Assembly (NCBI RefSeq): GCF_024171865.1
Contig: NZ_JAMTCN010000015.1
Coordinates: forward strand, 1 to 64,000
DNA length: 64,000 nt
Direction: 5' to 3'
Source of the DNA: Prauserella aidingensis
GTDB lineage: Bacteria; Actinomycetota; Actinomycetes; Mycobacteriales; Pseudonocardiaceae
Part shown: positions 45,604 through 54,210 of the stretch, one piece after another
Layout: each line of letters starts with the position of its first letter
Numbering within the stretch: the first letter of the stretch is position 1
Notes under the pieces: generated by a model
Database searches by the model: none
Told to the model about the DNA's origin: nothing
What the model saw: the letters and a program-made list of their open reading frames with translations, nothing else
Position numbers and translations under genes: made by a program

Positions 45604-46254
45604 GTGAGAGTGACCGAGCTGGCCGCGAGCGTGCTGGCCGACCGCATCTGGCTGCGGGAGGATCTGCGACGCGCGGCGGGACTCTACGGCGAGGCGGGTG
45701 ACCGGGTGCTCGGCACGATCCGGTGGTACTCGGCGTCGTCGATGCTCGTCGCACCCGCGCTGGAATCACTGGTCCACACCGGCACGGCGACCGATCCGGC
45801 GCTGGAAGCGGTCAGACTGGACGTGCACCACGACGGCCGGATCCTCGACGCGCGGTCGGTGCGCCCCTTCGACGGCGACGCCGGGCGGTTGGCACACGCG
45901 CTGGCCGGCGCGCTGGGGGCCGCCGTCGAGGCGATCGCCGACGTCAGCGGGGCGAGCCCGCGCTCGCTCTGGGCGATCGCGGCCGACTCGATCGGCAACC
46001 GCCTGTTGTGGGCCGGCGCGAGGCTCGGCGCCGCCGAGGACGCGATGCGGCTCGCAGGCGAGCTCGGTGACGGCATCGCGGCGGCGGGAGCGCCCATGCC
46101 CCGGCCGTTGTTCACCGAGGCGGGCGGCACCCCCGTGGTGCGGCGTACGTCCTGCTGCCTGATCTACGAGATCCCCGGCGGTCAGAAGTGCGCCAGCTGT
46201 CCGAAACAGACACCCGAGGAACGGACCCGGCGCCTGCGGTCGCTCCTCGGCTGA
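45604..46254 (+). CDS. FhuF-like (2Fe-2S) ferric iron reductase family protein
   Basis: A 216-residue protein whose C-terminus carries the FhuF cysteine cluster: RRTSCCLIYEI followed by KCASCPKQ, which in FhuF binds a [2Fe-2S] centre for siderophore iron reduction. The N-terminal 170 residues are the Ala-rich FhuF-like core. Two in-frame GTG starts (45604 and 45610) compete; an AGG run upstream fits either. No siderophore genes are nearby, so the substrate is open. Confidence 0.82.
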   Translation: MRVTELAASVLADRIWLREDLRRAAGLYGEAGDRVLGTIRWYSASSMLVAPALESLVHTGTATDPALEAVRLDVHHDGRILDARSVRPFDGDAGRLAHALAGALGAAVEAIADVSGASPRSLWAIAADSIGNRLLWAGARLGAAEDAMRLAGELGDGIAAAGAPMPRPLFTEAGGTPVVRRTSCCLIYEIPGGQKCASCPKQTPEERTRRLRSLLG

Positions 46255-46306
46255 GGCGTCTCCCGGAGCCGTGGTCACGGACCCGACGGCGGCGGCCCGG
46301 AACCGG

Positions 46307-47317
46307 TCAGGACGCCGCGTCGAACCGCTCGGCGAGTGCCGCGCGGCCGGCACTCGTCAGGGAGCCGAGGAGCCGCAACCTGGCCAGGCCGCCGTCCGGG
46401 TAGATGTCGAGGCGCAGCCTGCTCGCGGGGTGAGCGCCGGTGATCGGGAACCGGTGCCGCGTGTCGGGCTGCAGCCGGGTCCTCGGGAGCAGTTCGAACC
46501 AGGTCTCGCCGTCGGTCGAACCACTCAGCGACGCCCAACCGGGTGCGTTGCCGCGCAGGTTGCTGGTGTCGAGCTCGGCGAACCGCGCCACTCCCTCGGC
46601 GGCCAGGTCCACGATCATCCAGTCGTTGCTGTCGTCCCTGCGGCGCGCGGTCTCCCAGCCTTCCGCCTGGTGCGCGGCCAGTCCCGGGGCGAGGACGTTG
46701 CTCGGCGAGGAGTAGAACATGTTGCTGCACGCCGTGACGACGGCGCCGCTGTCCAGCGCCGCGAGGTCGACGGCGTCCGGGTCGACGAGCGCCGGATCGG
46801 GCACGACCGTGCCGTGCACGCGCAGCCGCGCGATGCCGCCGTCGGGGTGCATCGTCAGCCGTACGTGCGTGTACCTGCGCGCCGCCGCCTCAGGGCTCAC
46901 CGGGTAGAAGTTCTCCGTGTTCCCCTCCGCGGGCGCGCGGTCGACGAGCACGTCCCAGTCGGCGGCCGCGACCTCGTCGGCGTTCGGGTAGCCGGGGAGC
47001 GCGCACGCCTCCACCGAGACGTGCGGCGGGTAGTTGCCCGTGAAGAACGCCGTGTCGACGACGACGCCCGTCACGGTGCCCGGTGCGCCGAGTCGCACGA
47101 CGGCCCGGTCGTCACCGGGGCCGCGGTGCCTGCGCGTCTCCCAGCCGTCGTAGACCTGCCCCTTCGGGCCGAACGTCTCCGGCTGGTGCCGCGGCGGCCA
47201 CGGGTTGACGAGGTTCTCCTTCTCGGCGAACAGCTCGTCACTGGCCCACATGACCGTGCCGCCGAACCGGCGGGAAGCCAACTCGGTCAGTGTTGTCCAC
47301 TCCGGACGGTCGATCAT
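46307..47317 (-). CDS. alc: Allantoicase
   Basis: A 336-residue allantoicase that hydrolyses allantoate to ureidoglycolate and urea. It has the two homologous jelly-roll repeats (residues about 15-170 and 190-330), each with parallel blocks such as [14 protein letters not shown] in repeat 1 and [13 protein letters not shown] in repeat 2, and [15 protein letters not shown] versus [21 protein letters not shown] lies three bases before the ATG. Its start overlaps the allB stop by four bases, giving a two-gene operon. Confidence 0.93.
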   Translation of the reverse strand: MIDRPEWTTLTELASRRFGGTVMWASDELFAEKENLVNPWPPRHQPETFGPKGQVYDGWETRRHRGPGDDRAVVRLGAPGTVTGVVVDTAFFTGNYPPHVSVEACALPGYPNADEVAAADWDVLVDRAPAEGNTENFYPVSPEAAARRYTHVRLTMHPDGGIARLRVHGTVVPDPALVDPDAVDLAALDSGAVVTACSNMFYSSPSNVLAPGLAAHQAEGWETARRRDDSNDWMIVDLAAEGVARFAELDTSNLRGNAPGWASLSGSTDGETWFELLPRTRLQPDTRHRFPITGAHPASRLRLDIYPDGGLARLRLLGSLTSAGRAALAERFDAAS

Positions 47318-48648
47318 GTGCCCTCCCTGGTCAGGAACTCTCCGAACGGTTCGACTCCGGATTCGAGGTCGATCTCGCGGCCGCGCAGCCAGCTCGCCCG
47401 CACGACTCCCGCGAGCGCACGGTCGTGGTAGGCGCTCACCGGGTTGCGGTGCCGCAACCGCGTGCGGTCGACGACGAACGCCTCGTCGGGGGCGAACACC
47501 GCGAAGTCCGCGTCGCAGCCGACGGCGATATGCCCCTTCCGCGACAGTCCGACCTGGTCGGCGGGACGCTCGGCCATCCACCGCACGACGTCGTCGAGCG
47601 TGAACCCGCGTGCGCGGGCGCCGGTCCACACCGCGGGCAGGCCGACCTGCAGTCCGGCGATCCCGCCCCAGGCGTCGCCGAAATCCCCGGTGTCGAGCCG
47701 TTTCAGGTCGGGTGTGCACGGCGAATGGTCGGTCACGACGCAGTCGATCACGCCGTCGCCCAGCGCCCGCCAGAGCCGTTCCCGGTTGCCTGCCTCTCGG
47801 ATGGGCGGGCAGCACTTGAATTCGGTGGCGCCGTCGCGGATCTCCTCGGCGACGAAGCTCAGGTAGTGCGGGCACGTCTCGGCGGTGACGCGCACGCCGT
47901 CGGCGCGTGCCTGTGCGAGCAGCGGCACCGCGTCCCCTGAAGCCAGGTGCAGGATGTGCACGCGCGCTCCCGTGCGGCGGGCGAGGTCGAGAACGCGGGC
48001 GATCGCCGTGTTCTCCGCGTCGCGGGGGCGGGAGCCGAGGAAGTCGGCGTACGCCCGGCCGTGGGCCGCGGGCGCGGCGTCGATCGTGTCGGCGTCCTCG
48101 GCATGCACGATCAACAGGCCGTCGAAAGCGGCCAGTTCGCGCATCGCCTCCTCGAGCCCGGCCTCGTCGAGCGGGGCGAACTCGTCCACGCCCGAATGCA
48201 GCAGGAAGCACTTGAACCCGAACACGCCCGCCTCGTGCAGTGGCCGCAGTTCGCCGCGGTTGCCCGGGACCGCCCCACCCCAGAAGCCGACGTCCACGGC
48301 GATCCGCCCCGCGGCCGCGCGGCGTTTGACGTCGAGCGATGCGACGTCGACCGTCGGCGGCAGGCTGTTGAGCGGCATGTCGACGAGCGTGGTGACGCCG
48401 CCCGCGGCCGCTGCGCGCGTGGCGGTGTCGAAGCCCTCCCAGTCGCTACGGCCGGGATCGTTGACGTGGACGTGCGTGTCGACCAGGCCGGGCAGCAGCA
48501 CCTCGTCGTCGCGCAGTTCCACCACGCGGTCGCCGGTGAGCGCGCCGTAGTCCTCGACCGCCGTGATGCGCCCTCCGGTCACGCCGACGCTGCAGGACCG
48601 CTCACCGTCGGGCGTCACCGCACGCGGCGCGCGGAGCACCAGGTCCAT
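47314..48648 (-). CDS. allB: Allantoinase
   Basis: A 444-residue dihydroorotase-like amidohydrolase that opens allantoin to allantoate. Metal-site elements: [11 protein letters not shown] (H-x-H), the Lys in [27 protein letters not shown] and VVTDHSPC (Asp). A GGAGGTG ribosome binding site precedes the ATG at 48648; the longer open frame upstream is antisense to the regulator gene. It is the first gene of allB-alc and divergent from the XRE-cupin regulator. Confidence 0.94.
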   Translation of the reverse strand: MDLVLRAPRAVTPDGERSCSVGVTGGRITAVEDYGALTGDRVVELRDDEVLLPGLVDTHVHVNDPGRSDWEGFDTATRAAAAGGVTTLVDMPLNSLPPTVDVASLDVKRRAAAGRIAVDVGFWGGAVPGNRGELRPLHEAGVFGFKCFLLHSGVDEFAPLDEAGLEEAMRELAAFDGLLIVHAEDADTIDAAPAAHGRAYADFLGSRPRDAENTAIARVLDLARRTGARVHILHLASGDAVPLLAQARADGVRVTAETCPHYLSFVAEEIRDGATEFKCCPPIREAGNRERLWRALGDGVIDCVVTDHSPCTPDLKRLDTGDFGDAWGGIAGLQVGLPAVWTGARARGFTLDDVVRWMAERPADQVGLSRKGHIAVGCDADFAVFAPDEAFVVDRTRLRHRNPVSAYHDRALAGVVRASWLRGREIDLESGVEPFGEFLTREGT

Positions 48649-48762
48649 ACCCGCACCTCCTCGCCGTACGCTCCCTCGCAGCCAAGCACATGTGAAGTCA
48701 TGGGTAAACACCCAACGGGACCTGTTTCCTTCACGCCACGACCACGACCACGCGCGACCCGC

Positions 48763-48778
48763 TAGATTCGACCCCGTG
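48763..48778 (+). promoter_or_regulatory. -10 box and leaderless start of XRE-cupin regulator
   Basis: TAGATT at 48763-48768 is followed by seven bases and then the GTG start at 48776. This spacing places the transcription start at or next to the initiation codon, and no ribosome binding site is present. A leaderless mRNA is therefore likely. Confidence 0.5.
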
Positions 48779-49474
48779 GCCACCGCCGACGACGCCCGTT
48801 CCGCCGCCGCGCAGCCGGGCAACAGTGCGCAGCCGGGCGACGCCGCACAGCTGGGCGCCCGGATCCGGTCGGTGCGCACCGCACGCGGCGTGTCCCTGCG
48901 CGGACTCGCCGCCGACCTCGGCATCAGCCCGAGTGCCCTGTCACAGATCGAACGCGGTCGGATGCGCCCGTCGGTGACCCGGCTGCTGCAGATCATGTCG
49001 GCGTTGAACGCACCACTGTCCGCGGCGTTCGGCGAGGCGACCGGTGAGGCGGTGCCGCGCGCGGACCCGGCGGACGAGGGCGCGGCGACCCCCGACGGCT
49101 CCGGCACCAGGTCCGCCGGCAGCACCGGCGGCGGATCCGGCGGGGTCGTCGTCACGCGCGCCGCCGACGCCGCGGTGCTCTCGCTCGGCGACGGCGTGAC
49201 CTACCGGAGCCTCACCCCTGTCCCGCTGGCGGGCGCGGAGGTGTACGAAACGGTCTACCCGCCCGGGGCGACGTCCAGCCAGGACGCCGAGTACCTGCGC
49301 CACACCGGGCACGAGATGGGCACCGTGACGGCGGGCAGGCTGACCGTCGACGTCGACGGCGTCCGGCACGAGCTCGGCCCTGGCGACGGCGTCCGCTTCC
49401 CGTCCGCGACGCCGCACCGCATCCGCAACGACGGCGACGACACCGCCGTGGCCGTGTGGATCAACGTGCGCTGA
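48776..49474 (+). CDS. XRE-family regulator with C-terminal cupin domain
   Basis: A 232-residue regulator. Residues about 23-80 form the helix-turn-helix ([37 protein letters not shown]). After a Gly/Ser/Ala-rich linker, residues about 150-230 form a cupin ([38 protein letters not shown]). Relatives such as PuuR use the cupin to sense small metabolites. It is divergent from allB-alc, so it probably controls allantoin use. The GTG at 48776 follows a -10 box directly. Confidence 0.85.
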   Translation: MATADDARSAAAQPGNSAQPGDAAQLGARIRSVRTARGVSLRGLAADLGISPSALSQIERGRMRPSVTRLLQIMSALNAPLSAAFGEATGEAVPRADPADEGAATPDGSGTRSAGSTGGGSGGVVVTRAADAAVLSLGDGVTYRSLTPVPLAGAEVYETVYPPGATSSQDAEYLRHTGHEMGTVTAGRLTVDVDGVRHELGPGDGVRFPSATPHRIRNDGDDTAVAVWINVR

Positions 49475-49490
49475 CCACGCGCACCGGCCG

Positions 49491-50312
49491 TCAGCGGATC
49501 CCGCGACGCTCCCGCGGCAACCAGTCGAGTGAGTCGAGCGTGCCGGTGGACGGCAGGTACTCCAGGCCGACGAAGCCGTCGTATCCTGCGGCTTCGAGCG
49601 CGGCGAGGTGCCGGTCCAGATCGGTCGTGCCGCTGCCCGGTTCGCGACGGCCGGGCGCGTCGGCCAGCTGGACGTGCCCGGTGCGGGAGGCGTGCTCGGC
49701 CACCGTGTCGATGTCGCCCGCGACGGCGCGGTGGTACAGGTCCGTGAGCAGCGTGAGTTCGGGCCTGCCGACCCGGTCGAGAACGGCGAGGGCGTCGGCG
49801 GTCGTGGTCAGCGGGTACGCCGGGCGGCCGGACAGCGCCTCCAGCACGAGCTTCCCGTCGAGCTCGCCGACGCGGCGGGCGAGCCTGTCCAGGGTGGCGG
49901 CGGCGACCTCGTCCTGCTCCTGCGGATCCGCGCCGTCGAGGCGGTTGCCGTAGAGCGCGTTGAACCGCCGCGTGCCCAGCCTGCCCGCGATGTCGAGCGC
50001 CACCTCCACGCTCTCGGCCAGTTCCTCCTCCCGGCCCGGCCACGACACGAGCCCGCTGTCGCCCGCCGCCATGTCGCCCGCGAAGAAGTTCAGGCTGACG
50101 AGCCGCACCCCGGCGTCGGCGATCGCGGAGACGAACGCGTCGACGGCGGCGTCGGAGGGCACCGCCACGGCGTCGAACGGCCACCAGCACTCTACGGCGT
50201 CGAACCCAGTCTCACGCGCCGCCCGTGGGCGTTCGAGCAGGGGAAGCTCCGTGAACAGCGTCGACAGATGGGCGTCGAAGGACAGGCCGTGCCGCGTGGG
50301 ATCGGGGGTCAT
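49491..50312 (-). CDS. hyi: Hydroxypyruvate isomerase-like TIM-barrel protein
   Basis: A 273-residue AP-endonuclease-2-like TIM barrel of the Hyi family. Markers are LSTLFTELPLLERPRAARE, GFDAVECWWPFD, LVSLNFFAGDMAAGDSG, NALYGNRL, LVLEALSG, LLTDLYH and the late FVGLEYLPSTGT; the glutamates and histidine of the metal site are visible. Hydroxypyruvate isomerase converts hydroxypyruvate to tartronate semialdehyde in glyoxylate assimilation, which fits ureidoglycolate as glyoxylate source. Glyoxylate carboligase is not in the window. It is convergent with the XRE gene. Confidence 0.85.
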   Translation of the reverse strand: MTPDPTRHGLSFDAHLSTLFTELPLLERPRAARETGFDAVECWWPFDAVAVPSDAAVDAFVSAIADAGVRLVSLNFFAGDMAAGDSGLVSWPGREEELAESVEVALDIAGRLGTRRFNALYGNRLDGADPQEQDEVAAATLDRLARRVGELDGKLVLEALSGRPAYPLTTTADALAVLDRVGRPELTLLTDLYHRAVAGDIDTVAEHASRTGHVQLADAPGRREPGSGTTDLDRHLAALEAAGYDGFVGLEYLPSTGTLDSLDWLPRERRGIR

Positions 50313-50346
50313 GCGCCCATTCTGGCCCGCGCCGGACGTGGCCACG

Positions 50347-50363
50347 TAACCTTCCCCCTCGTG
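50347..50363 (+). promoter_or_regulatory. -10 box and leaderless start of the YkoF-like/HTH_22 regulator
   Basis: TAACCT at 50347-50352 precedes the GTG at 50361 by eight bases, with only C/T between them and no ribosome binding site. A leaderless transcript is likely. The hyi start lies 48 bases away on the other strand. Confidence 0.45.
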
Positions 50364-50834
50364 GGACAGCTGGAGGCCGAGTTCACGAGCGAACCCTTCC
50401 ACGGGGAGGGACCGCCGCCCGCGCACGCCGTCCGGGCACGCACCGCGGCCGAGAACGCCGGGCTGACCACCGAGTTCGGCCCGCTCGGCACGTCGGTCAG
50501 CGGCGAGGAGGACGCCCTGCTCGACGCACTGCCCGCCATCGCCCGCGCGGCGCTCGACGGCGGCGCGACCCGCCTCACGCTGCGGGTGCAACGGCCCGGC
50601 ACCGCGGTCGACACCGACGACGGGGAACCCGGCAGCGTCCTCGACGGAATGGTGCGCCAGGTCGAGACCGAACTCGGCACGCGACTGTCCGACCTGGACA
50701 GAGCAGGCAAACAGCGCGCGGTACGACTGCTCGACGAACGGGGTGCGTTCCAGCTGCGCCGTTCCGTGGCCGCGGTCGCCGAGCAGCTCGGCGTCACCCG
50801 CTTCACGGTGTACAACTACCTCAACCGCGGCTGA
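50361..50834 (+). CDS. Putative regulator: thiamine-binding-like (MTH1187/YkoF) domain fused to HTH_22
   Basis: A 157-residue protein. Residues 1-85 resemble the MTH1187/YkoF thiamine-binding-like fold: an initial strand LEAEFTSEPF, PAHAVRARTAAENAGL, a strand with TEFGPLGTSVSG, then helix LLDALPAIARAAL and strand GATRLTLRVQ. Residues about 110-157 are a DauR/YheO-type HTH_22 domain (KQRAVRLLDERGAFQLRR then QLGVTRFTVYNYLN). It lies immediately upstream of uraD-uraH-uox on the same strand and is probably their regulator; the ligand might be a purine breakdown product. The GTG at 50361 was chosen from the conserved domain start. The fold calls are by eye. Confidence 0.7.
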   Translation: MGQLEAEFTSEPFHGEGPPPAHAVRARTAAENAGLTTEFGPLGTSVSGEEDALLDALPAIARAALDGGATRLTLRVQRPGTAVDTDDGEPGSVLDGMVRQVETELGTRLSDLDRAGKQRAVRLLDERGAFQLRRSVAAVAEQLGVTRFTVYNYLNRG

Positions 50835-50910
50835 TCGGCCGACACCGGGACCACTCCCGGCACACCCCGTCTCGCCGAGCGCGCTCCGCCTTCCCGGGCA
50901 CACCCGAATT

Positions 50911-50950
50911 TCAACAAAATGTTGACGCGTTGATGGGGCTCGCTTACTTT
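50911..50950 (+). promoter_or_regulatory. Promoter and operator of the urate operon
   Basis: TTGACG (50922-50927) and TACTTT (50945-50950) are separated by exactly 17 bases, a consensus-like sigma-70-type promoter. The palindrome TCAACA-AAA-TGTTGA (50911-50925) overlaps the -35 box, as expected for a repressor site. The ATG of uraD begins eight bases after the -10, so transcription likely starts at the initiation codon. Confidence 0.7.
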
Positions 50951-50957
50951 GCAACGG

Positions 50958-51431
50958 ATGAGCCACATTCGGCTGGCCGAATTCAACTCGGCCGATCCGG
51001 ACCGCATCCGACCACTGCTGACCGAGTGCCTCGAGGTCCCCCGGTGGGCCGACCACGTGCTCGCGGGCCGCCCGTATGCCGACGTCGACGCGCTGCTCAC
51101 CCACGCCCGCATCACCCTCGAACCGGCGGAGATCCACACCGCGATAGCGGCCCATCCCCGTATCGGCGAGAAACCGGCCACCGGGACGTCACGCACCGAA
51201 CAGTCCGGTGTGGACGACGAGGACGCGGTGAAGTTCCGCGCCGCCAACGTCGAGTACGAGGAGCGCTTCGGCCACGTGTTCCTGGTCTGTGCGAGCGGCC
51301 GCAGCGGCGCGGAGCTCCTCGAGAACCTCCGCGCCCGGCTCGGCAACGACCCCGACACCGAGTTGCGCGTCGCCGGCGAGGAACTGGTCGAGATCGCGCT
51401 GCTGCGCCTGGAGAAAGCGGTGACCGCATGA
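50958..51431 (+). CDS. uraD: OHCU decarboxylase (2-oxo-4-hydroxy-4-carboxy-5-ureidoimidazoline)
   Basis: A 157-residue UraD that decarboxylates OHCU to S-allantoin, the last step before allantoinase. The catalytic His lies in IAAHPRIGEK, and the family blocks FNSADPDRIRPLLTECLEVPRW and EYEERFGHVFLVCASGRS are present. The ATG at 50958 is chosen over a TTG nine bases earlier because of the promoter spacing. Its stop overlaps uraH (ATGA). Confidence 0.93.
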   Translation: MSHIRLAEFNSADPDRIRPLLTECLEVPRWADHVLAGRPYADVDALLTHARITLEPAEIHTAIAAHPRIGEKPATGTSRTEQSGVDDEDAVKFRAANVEYEERFGHVFLVCASGRSGAELLENLRARLGNDPDTELRVAGEELVEIALLRLEKAVTA

Positions 51432-51751
51432 GCCACGTGACCACCCACGTCCTCGACACCGCCCGCGGACACCCCGCCGCGGGCATCCCCGTACGCCTCG
51501 ACGCGCGCGACGACGGCTGGTCGACCATCGCCACCGCCGCCACCGACGACGACGGCCGCGTCCGCGAGCTCGGCCCGGAGTCGCTGCCCGCCGGCGTGTA
51601 CCGGCTGGTGTTCGACACCGAGTCCTATCTCGGCGGCGACTGCTTCCTGCCCGAGGTCACGGTGACGTTCCGCATCACCGATCCGGCCGCGCACTACCAC
51701 GTGCCCGTGCTGCTGAGCCCGTTCTCCTACTCCACCTACCGAGGGAGCTGA
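51428..51751 (+). CDS. uraH: 5-hydroxyisourate hydrolase (transthyretin-like)
   Basis: A 107-residue HIU hydrolase of normal length that converts 5-hydroxyisourate to OHCU. The N-terminal HVLDTARGHPA holds the first active-site His, an Arg is in VRLDAR, and the C-terminal HYHVPVLLSPFSYSTYRGS contains the second His and the invariant Tyr-Arg-Gly-Ser end. It is coupled to uraD by a 4-base overlap and followed by uox six bases later. Confidence 0.95.
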   Translation: MSHVTTHVLDTARGHPAAGIPVRLDARDDGWSTIATAATDDDGRVRELGPESLPAGVYRLVFDTESYLGGDCFLPEVTVTFRITDPAAHYHVPVLLSPFSYSTYRGS

Positions 51752-51757
51752 TTCGAC

Positions 51758-52654
51758 GTGGGCATCACGCTGGGGCCCAACCAGTACGGCAAGGCCGAGG
51801 TCCGGCTCGTCACGGTCGACCGCCAGGGGCCGGTGCACCACCTGAAGGACGTCACGGTGTCGACGTCGCTGCGTGGCAGCCTGGAGCGCACCCACCTGAC
51901 CGGCGACAACGCCGACGTCGTGGCCACGGACACGCAGAAGAACACGGTCTACGCGTTCGCCGCCGACGGTGTCGGGGAGATCGAGGACTTCGCGCTGCGG
52001 CTCGCCGAACATTTCACCGGCTCGTTCGAACACATCACCGGCGCCAGGATGCTGATCTCCGAGCACGGCTGGAACCGCATCGACGTCGACGGCACCCCGC
52101 ACGACCACGCCTTCAGCCGCGGTGGCGGCGAGGAGCGCACCACCGCCGTCACCGTGCAGGACGGCAAGGCCTGGGTCGTGTCCGGCCTGACCGGGCTGAC
52201 GGTGCTGAAATCGACCGGGTCGGAATTCCACGGATTCCCCCGCGACGAATACACCACGCTCGCCGAGACCACCGACCGGATTCTTGCGACGGCCGTCACG
52301 GCACGCTGGCGTTACTCGGCCGCGAGCGGTATCAACTGGGCCCAGTCGTTCGACGAGATCCGCCGCACGCTGCTCGAAACGTTCGCCAAGAAACACAGTC
52401 TGTCGCTGCAGCAGACCCTGTACGCGATGGGTGAGGCCGTGCTCGAGGCACGGCCCGAGGTCGCCGAGATCCGGCTGTCCCTGCCGAACAAGCACCACTT
52501 CCTCGTGGATCTGAGCCCGTTCGGCCTGTCCAACGAGAACGAGGTGTTCCACGCCGCCGACCGCCCGTACGGCCTCATCGAGGGCACCGTGATCCGGGAC
52601 GACGAGCCGGCCGACGCGGCCGGACTCGCCTGGTACTCGCTACCCGAGTTCTGA
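51758..52654 (+). CDS. uox: Urate oxidase (cofactor-free uricase)
   Basis: A 298-residue uricase that oxidises urate to 5-hydroxyisourate. It carries the tunnel-fold signatures: YGKAEVRLVTVDR with the catalytic Lys, ATDTQKNTVYAFA with the Thr, and LSLPNKHHFLVDLSPFGL with the His. It starts with GTG at 51758 and has AGGGAG upstream. As third gene of uraD-uraH-uox it supplies the substrate of the other two. No C-terminal peroxisomal-type signal would be expected or is seen. Confidence 0.95.
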   Translation: MGITLGPNQYGKAEVRLVTVDRQGPVHHLKDVTVSTSLRGSLERTHLTGDNADVVATDTQKNTVYAFAADGVGEIEDFALRLAEHFTGSFEHITGARMLISEHGWNRIDVDGTPHDHAFSRGGGEERTTAVTVQDGKAWVVSGLTGLTVLKSTGSEFHGFPRDEYTTLAETTDRILATAVTARWRYSAASGINWAQSFDEIRRTLLETFAKKHSLSLQQTLYAMGEAVLEARPEVAEIRLSLPNKHHFLVDLSPFGLSNENEVFHAADRPYGLIEGTVIRDDEPADAAGLAWYSLPEF

Positions 52655-52704
52655 GGCCGTGACTCCGAGGCTGCGGTTCTGAGGCCGCGGCTCCGAGGTT
52701 CCGG
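52649..52704 (+). repeat. 28-bp tandem duplication at the uox 3' end
   Basis: Two 28-base units starting at 52649 and 52677 match at 24 positions. Both start TTCTGAGGCCG and contain CTCCGAGG. The first unit includes the uox stop codon. The duplication lies in the uox-permease spacer. Confidence 0.7.
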
Positions 52705-52799
52705 CGGGGTGCCGCGGCGCCACCCGCCGGCCCCGCCGCCCACCGGGCACGCCGGCAGTGTCCCCACCGTCAGGTCACCGACCACTTTGGAGCGTTCCC

Positions 52800-54173
52800 G
52801 TGCATCCCGTCGACGCGAAACCGCCGTTACCGCAACTGATCGCCGGAGGTCTGCAGCACGTCGCGGCCATGTACGCGGGTGTCGTGGCTCCGCCGCTCAT
52901 CATCGGTGGCGCGGTCGGCCTCTCCCCCGGCCAGCTGAGCCTGCTGATCAGCGCGAGCCTGTTCACCGCGGGCCTGGCGACACTGCTGCAGACACTCGGC
53001 GTGTGGCGGTTCGGTGCACGGCTGCCACTGGTGAACGGCGTGACGTTCGCGACCGTGGCGCCCGTGCTGGCCATCGTGGAGCAGCACGGGCAGGAGGCCT
53101 CACTCGGCGTGGTCTACGGCGCGACACTCGTCGCGGGCGCGCTGATCGTGCTGGCGGCGCCGTTCTTCTCCCGGCTGACCCGGTTCTTCCCACCGATCGT
53201 CACCGGCACGGTCATCACCCTCATCGGGGTGTCGCTGCTGCCGGTGGCCGTCGGATGGGTCGCGAACCAGGAGGAGTCGGCGAGCGGCACGAACCTGCTG
53301 CTGGCGGGCGTCACGCTCGTGGCGGTCCTGGCGTTCAACCGGTTCCTGTCCGGGTTCTGGAGCAGGGTCGCACTGTTGCTGGGACTCGTGCTGGGCACGC
53401 TCGTAGCCTGGCCGCTGGGCGAGGTCGACACGTCGACACTCGCGGAGGCGCCCGCGTTCGGCATCGTCACGCCGTTCCACTTCGGCGCGCCCGCGTTCGA
53501 CATCGCGGCGATCGTGTCCATGGCGATCGTGGCGCTGGTGATCATGGCCGAGAGCACCGCGGACATGCTCGCCCTGGGCGAGATCGTCGAACGCCCCACG
53601 TCCGAACGCACGCTGGCGGACGGGTTGCGCGCCGACGGGTTCGGCACCGCCGTGGCAACCGTCTTCGGCGGCTTCGCCTGCACGGCGTTCGCGCAGAACG
53701 TCGGCCTCGTCGCACTGACCCGCATGGTCAGCCGGTATGTCGTCGCGGCCAGTGGGCTGATCCTCGTGCTGCTGGGCATGTTCCCCGTGACGGGCGGAAT
53801 CGTGGCGCTCGTGCCGCAGCCGGTGCTCGGCGGCGCCGGACTGGTGCTGTTCGGCAGCGTGGCGGTGTCCGGCCTGCGGACGCTCGCCAAGGCCTCGTTC
53901 GAACGCCCCGCCAACGTGACCATCGTCGCCGCGGCCCTCGGCATCGGCCTCATCCCCATCGCGGCGCCCGAGTTCTACGCCGGATTCCCGTCCGCTCTCC
54001 GCACCGTGCTCGACTCCGGCATCAGTGCGGGCTGCCTCGCCGCCGTGATCCTCAACCTCGTGTTCGGCGACCGCGTGCGACGGTCCACTCCGGACACCGC
54101 CGGGGACCCGGAGCCTGCCGACCGGCCTGCCACGGCACGTGCCGACTCCGGGGAACCCGCGGACGAGGCATGA
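52800..54173 (+). CDS. NCS2-family purine (xanthine/urate) permease
   Basis: A 457-residue nucleobase:cation symporter-2 with about 14 membrane segments. Substrate-site motifs are LQHVAAMYAGVVAPPLIIGG (first His motif), MAESTADMLALGE in segment 8 and AFAQNVGLVALTRM in segment 10. Position after the urate genes supports xanthine or urate import. The GTG at 52800 (VHPVDAKPPLPQL) with GGAG upstream is preferred over a start 14 codons earlier. A disordered Asp/Pro/Ala-rich tail ends the protein. Confidence 0.9.
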   Translation: MHPVDAKPPLPQLIAGGLQHVAAMYAGVVAPPLIIGGAVGLSPGQLSLLISASLFTAGLATLLQTLGVWRFGARLPLVNGVTFATVAPVLAIVEQHGQEASLGVVYGATLVAGALIVLAAPFFSRLTRFFPPIVTGTVITLIGVSLLPVAVGWVANQEESASGTNLLLAGVTLVAVLAFNRFLSGFWSRVALLLGLVLGTLVAWPLGEVDTSTLAEAPAFGIVTPFHFGAPAFDIAAIVSMAIVALVIMAESTADMLALGEIVERPTSERTLADGLRADGFGTAVATVFGGFACTAFAQNVGLVALTRMVSRYVVAASGLILVLLGMFPVTGGIVALVPQPVLGGAGLVLFGSVAVSGLRTLAKASFERPANVTIVAAALGIGLIPIAAPEFYAGFPSALRTVLDSGISAGCLAAVILNLVFGDRVRRSTPDTAGDPEPADRPATARADSGEPADEA

Positions 54174-54210
54174 TGCGTACCTCGGCGACCGGCCGGGTAC
54201 GCCGAGGGAC

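Noticed and set aside
45604-46254. A siderophore cluster around the FhuF-like gene.
   Set aside because: No siderophore synthetase, ABC importer or Fur-like box is present nearby. The gene stands between an rRNA methyltransferase and allantoicase.
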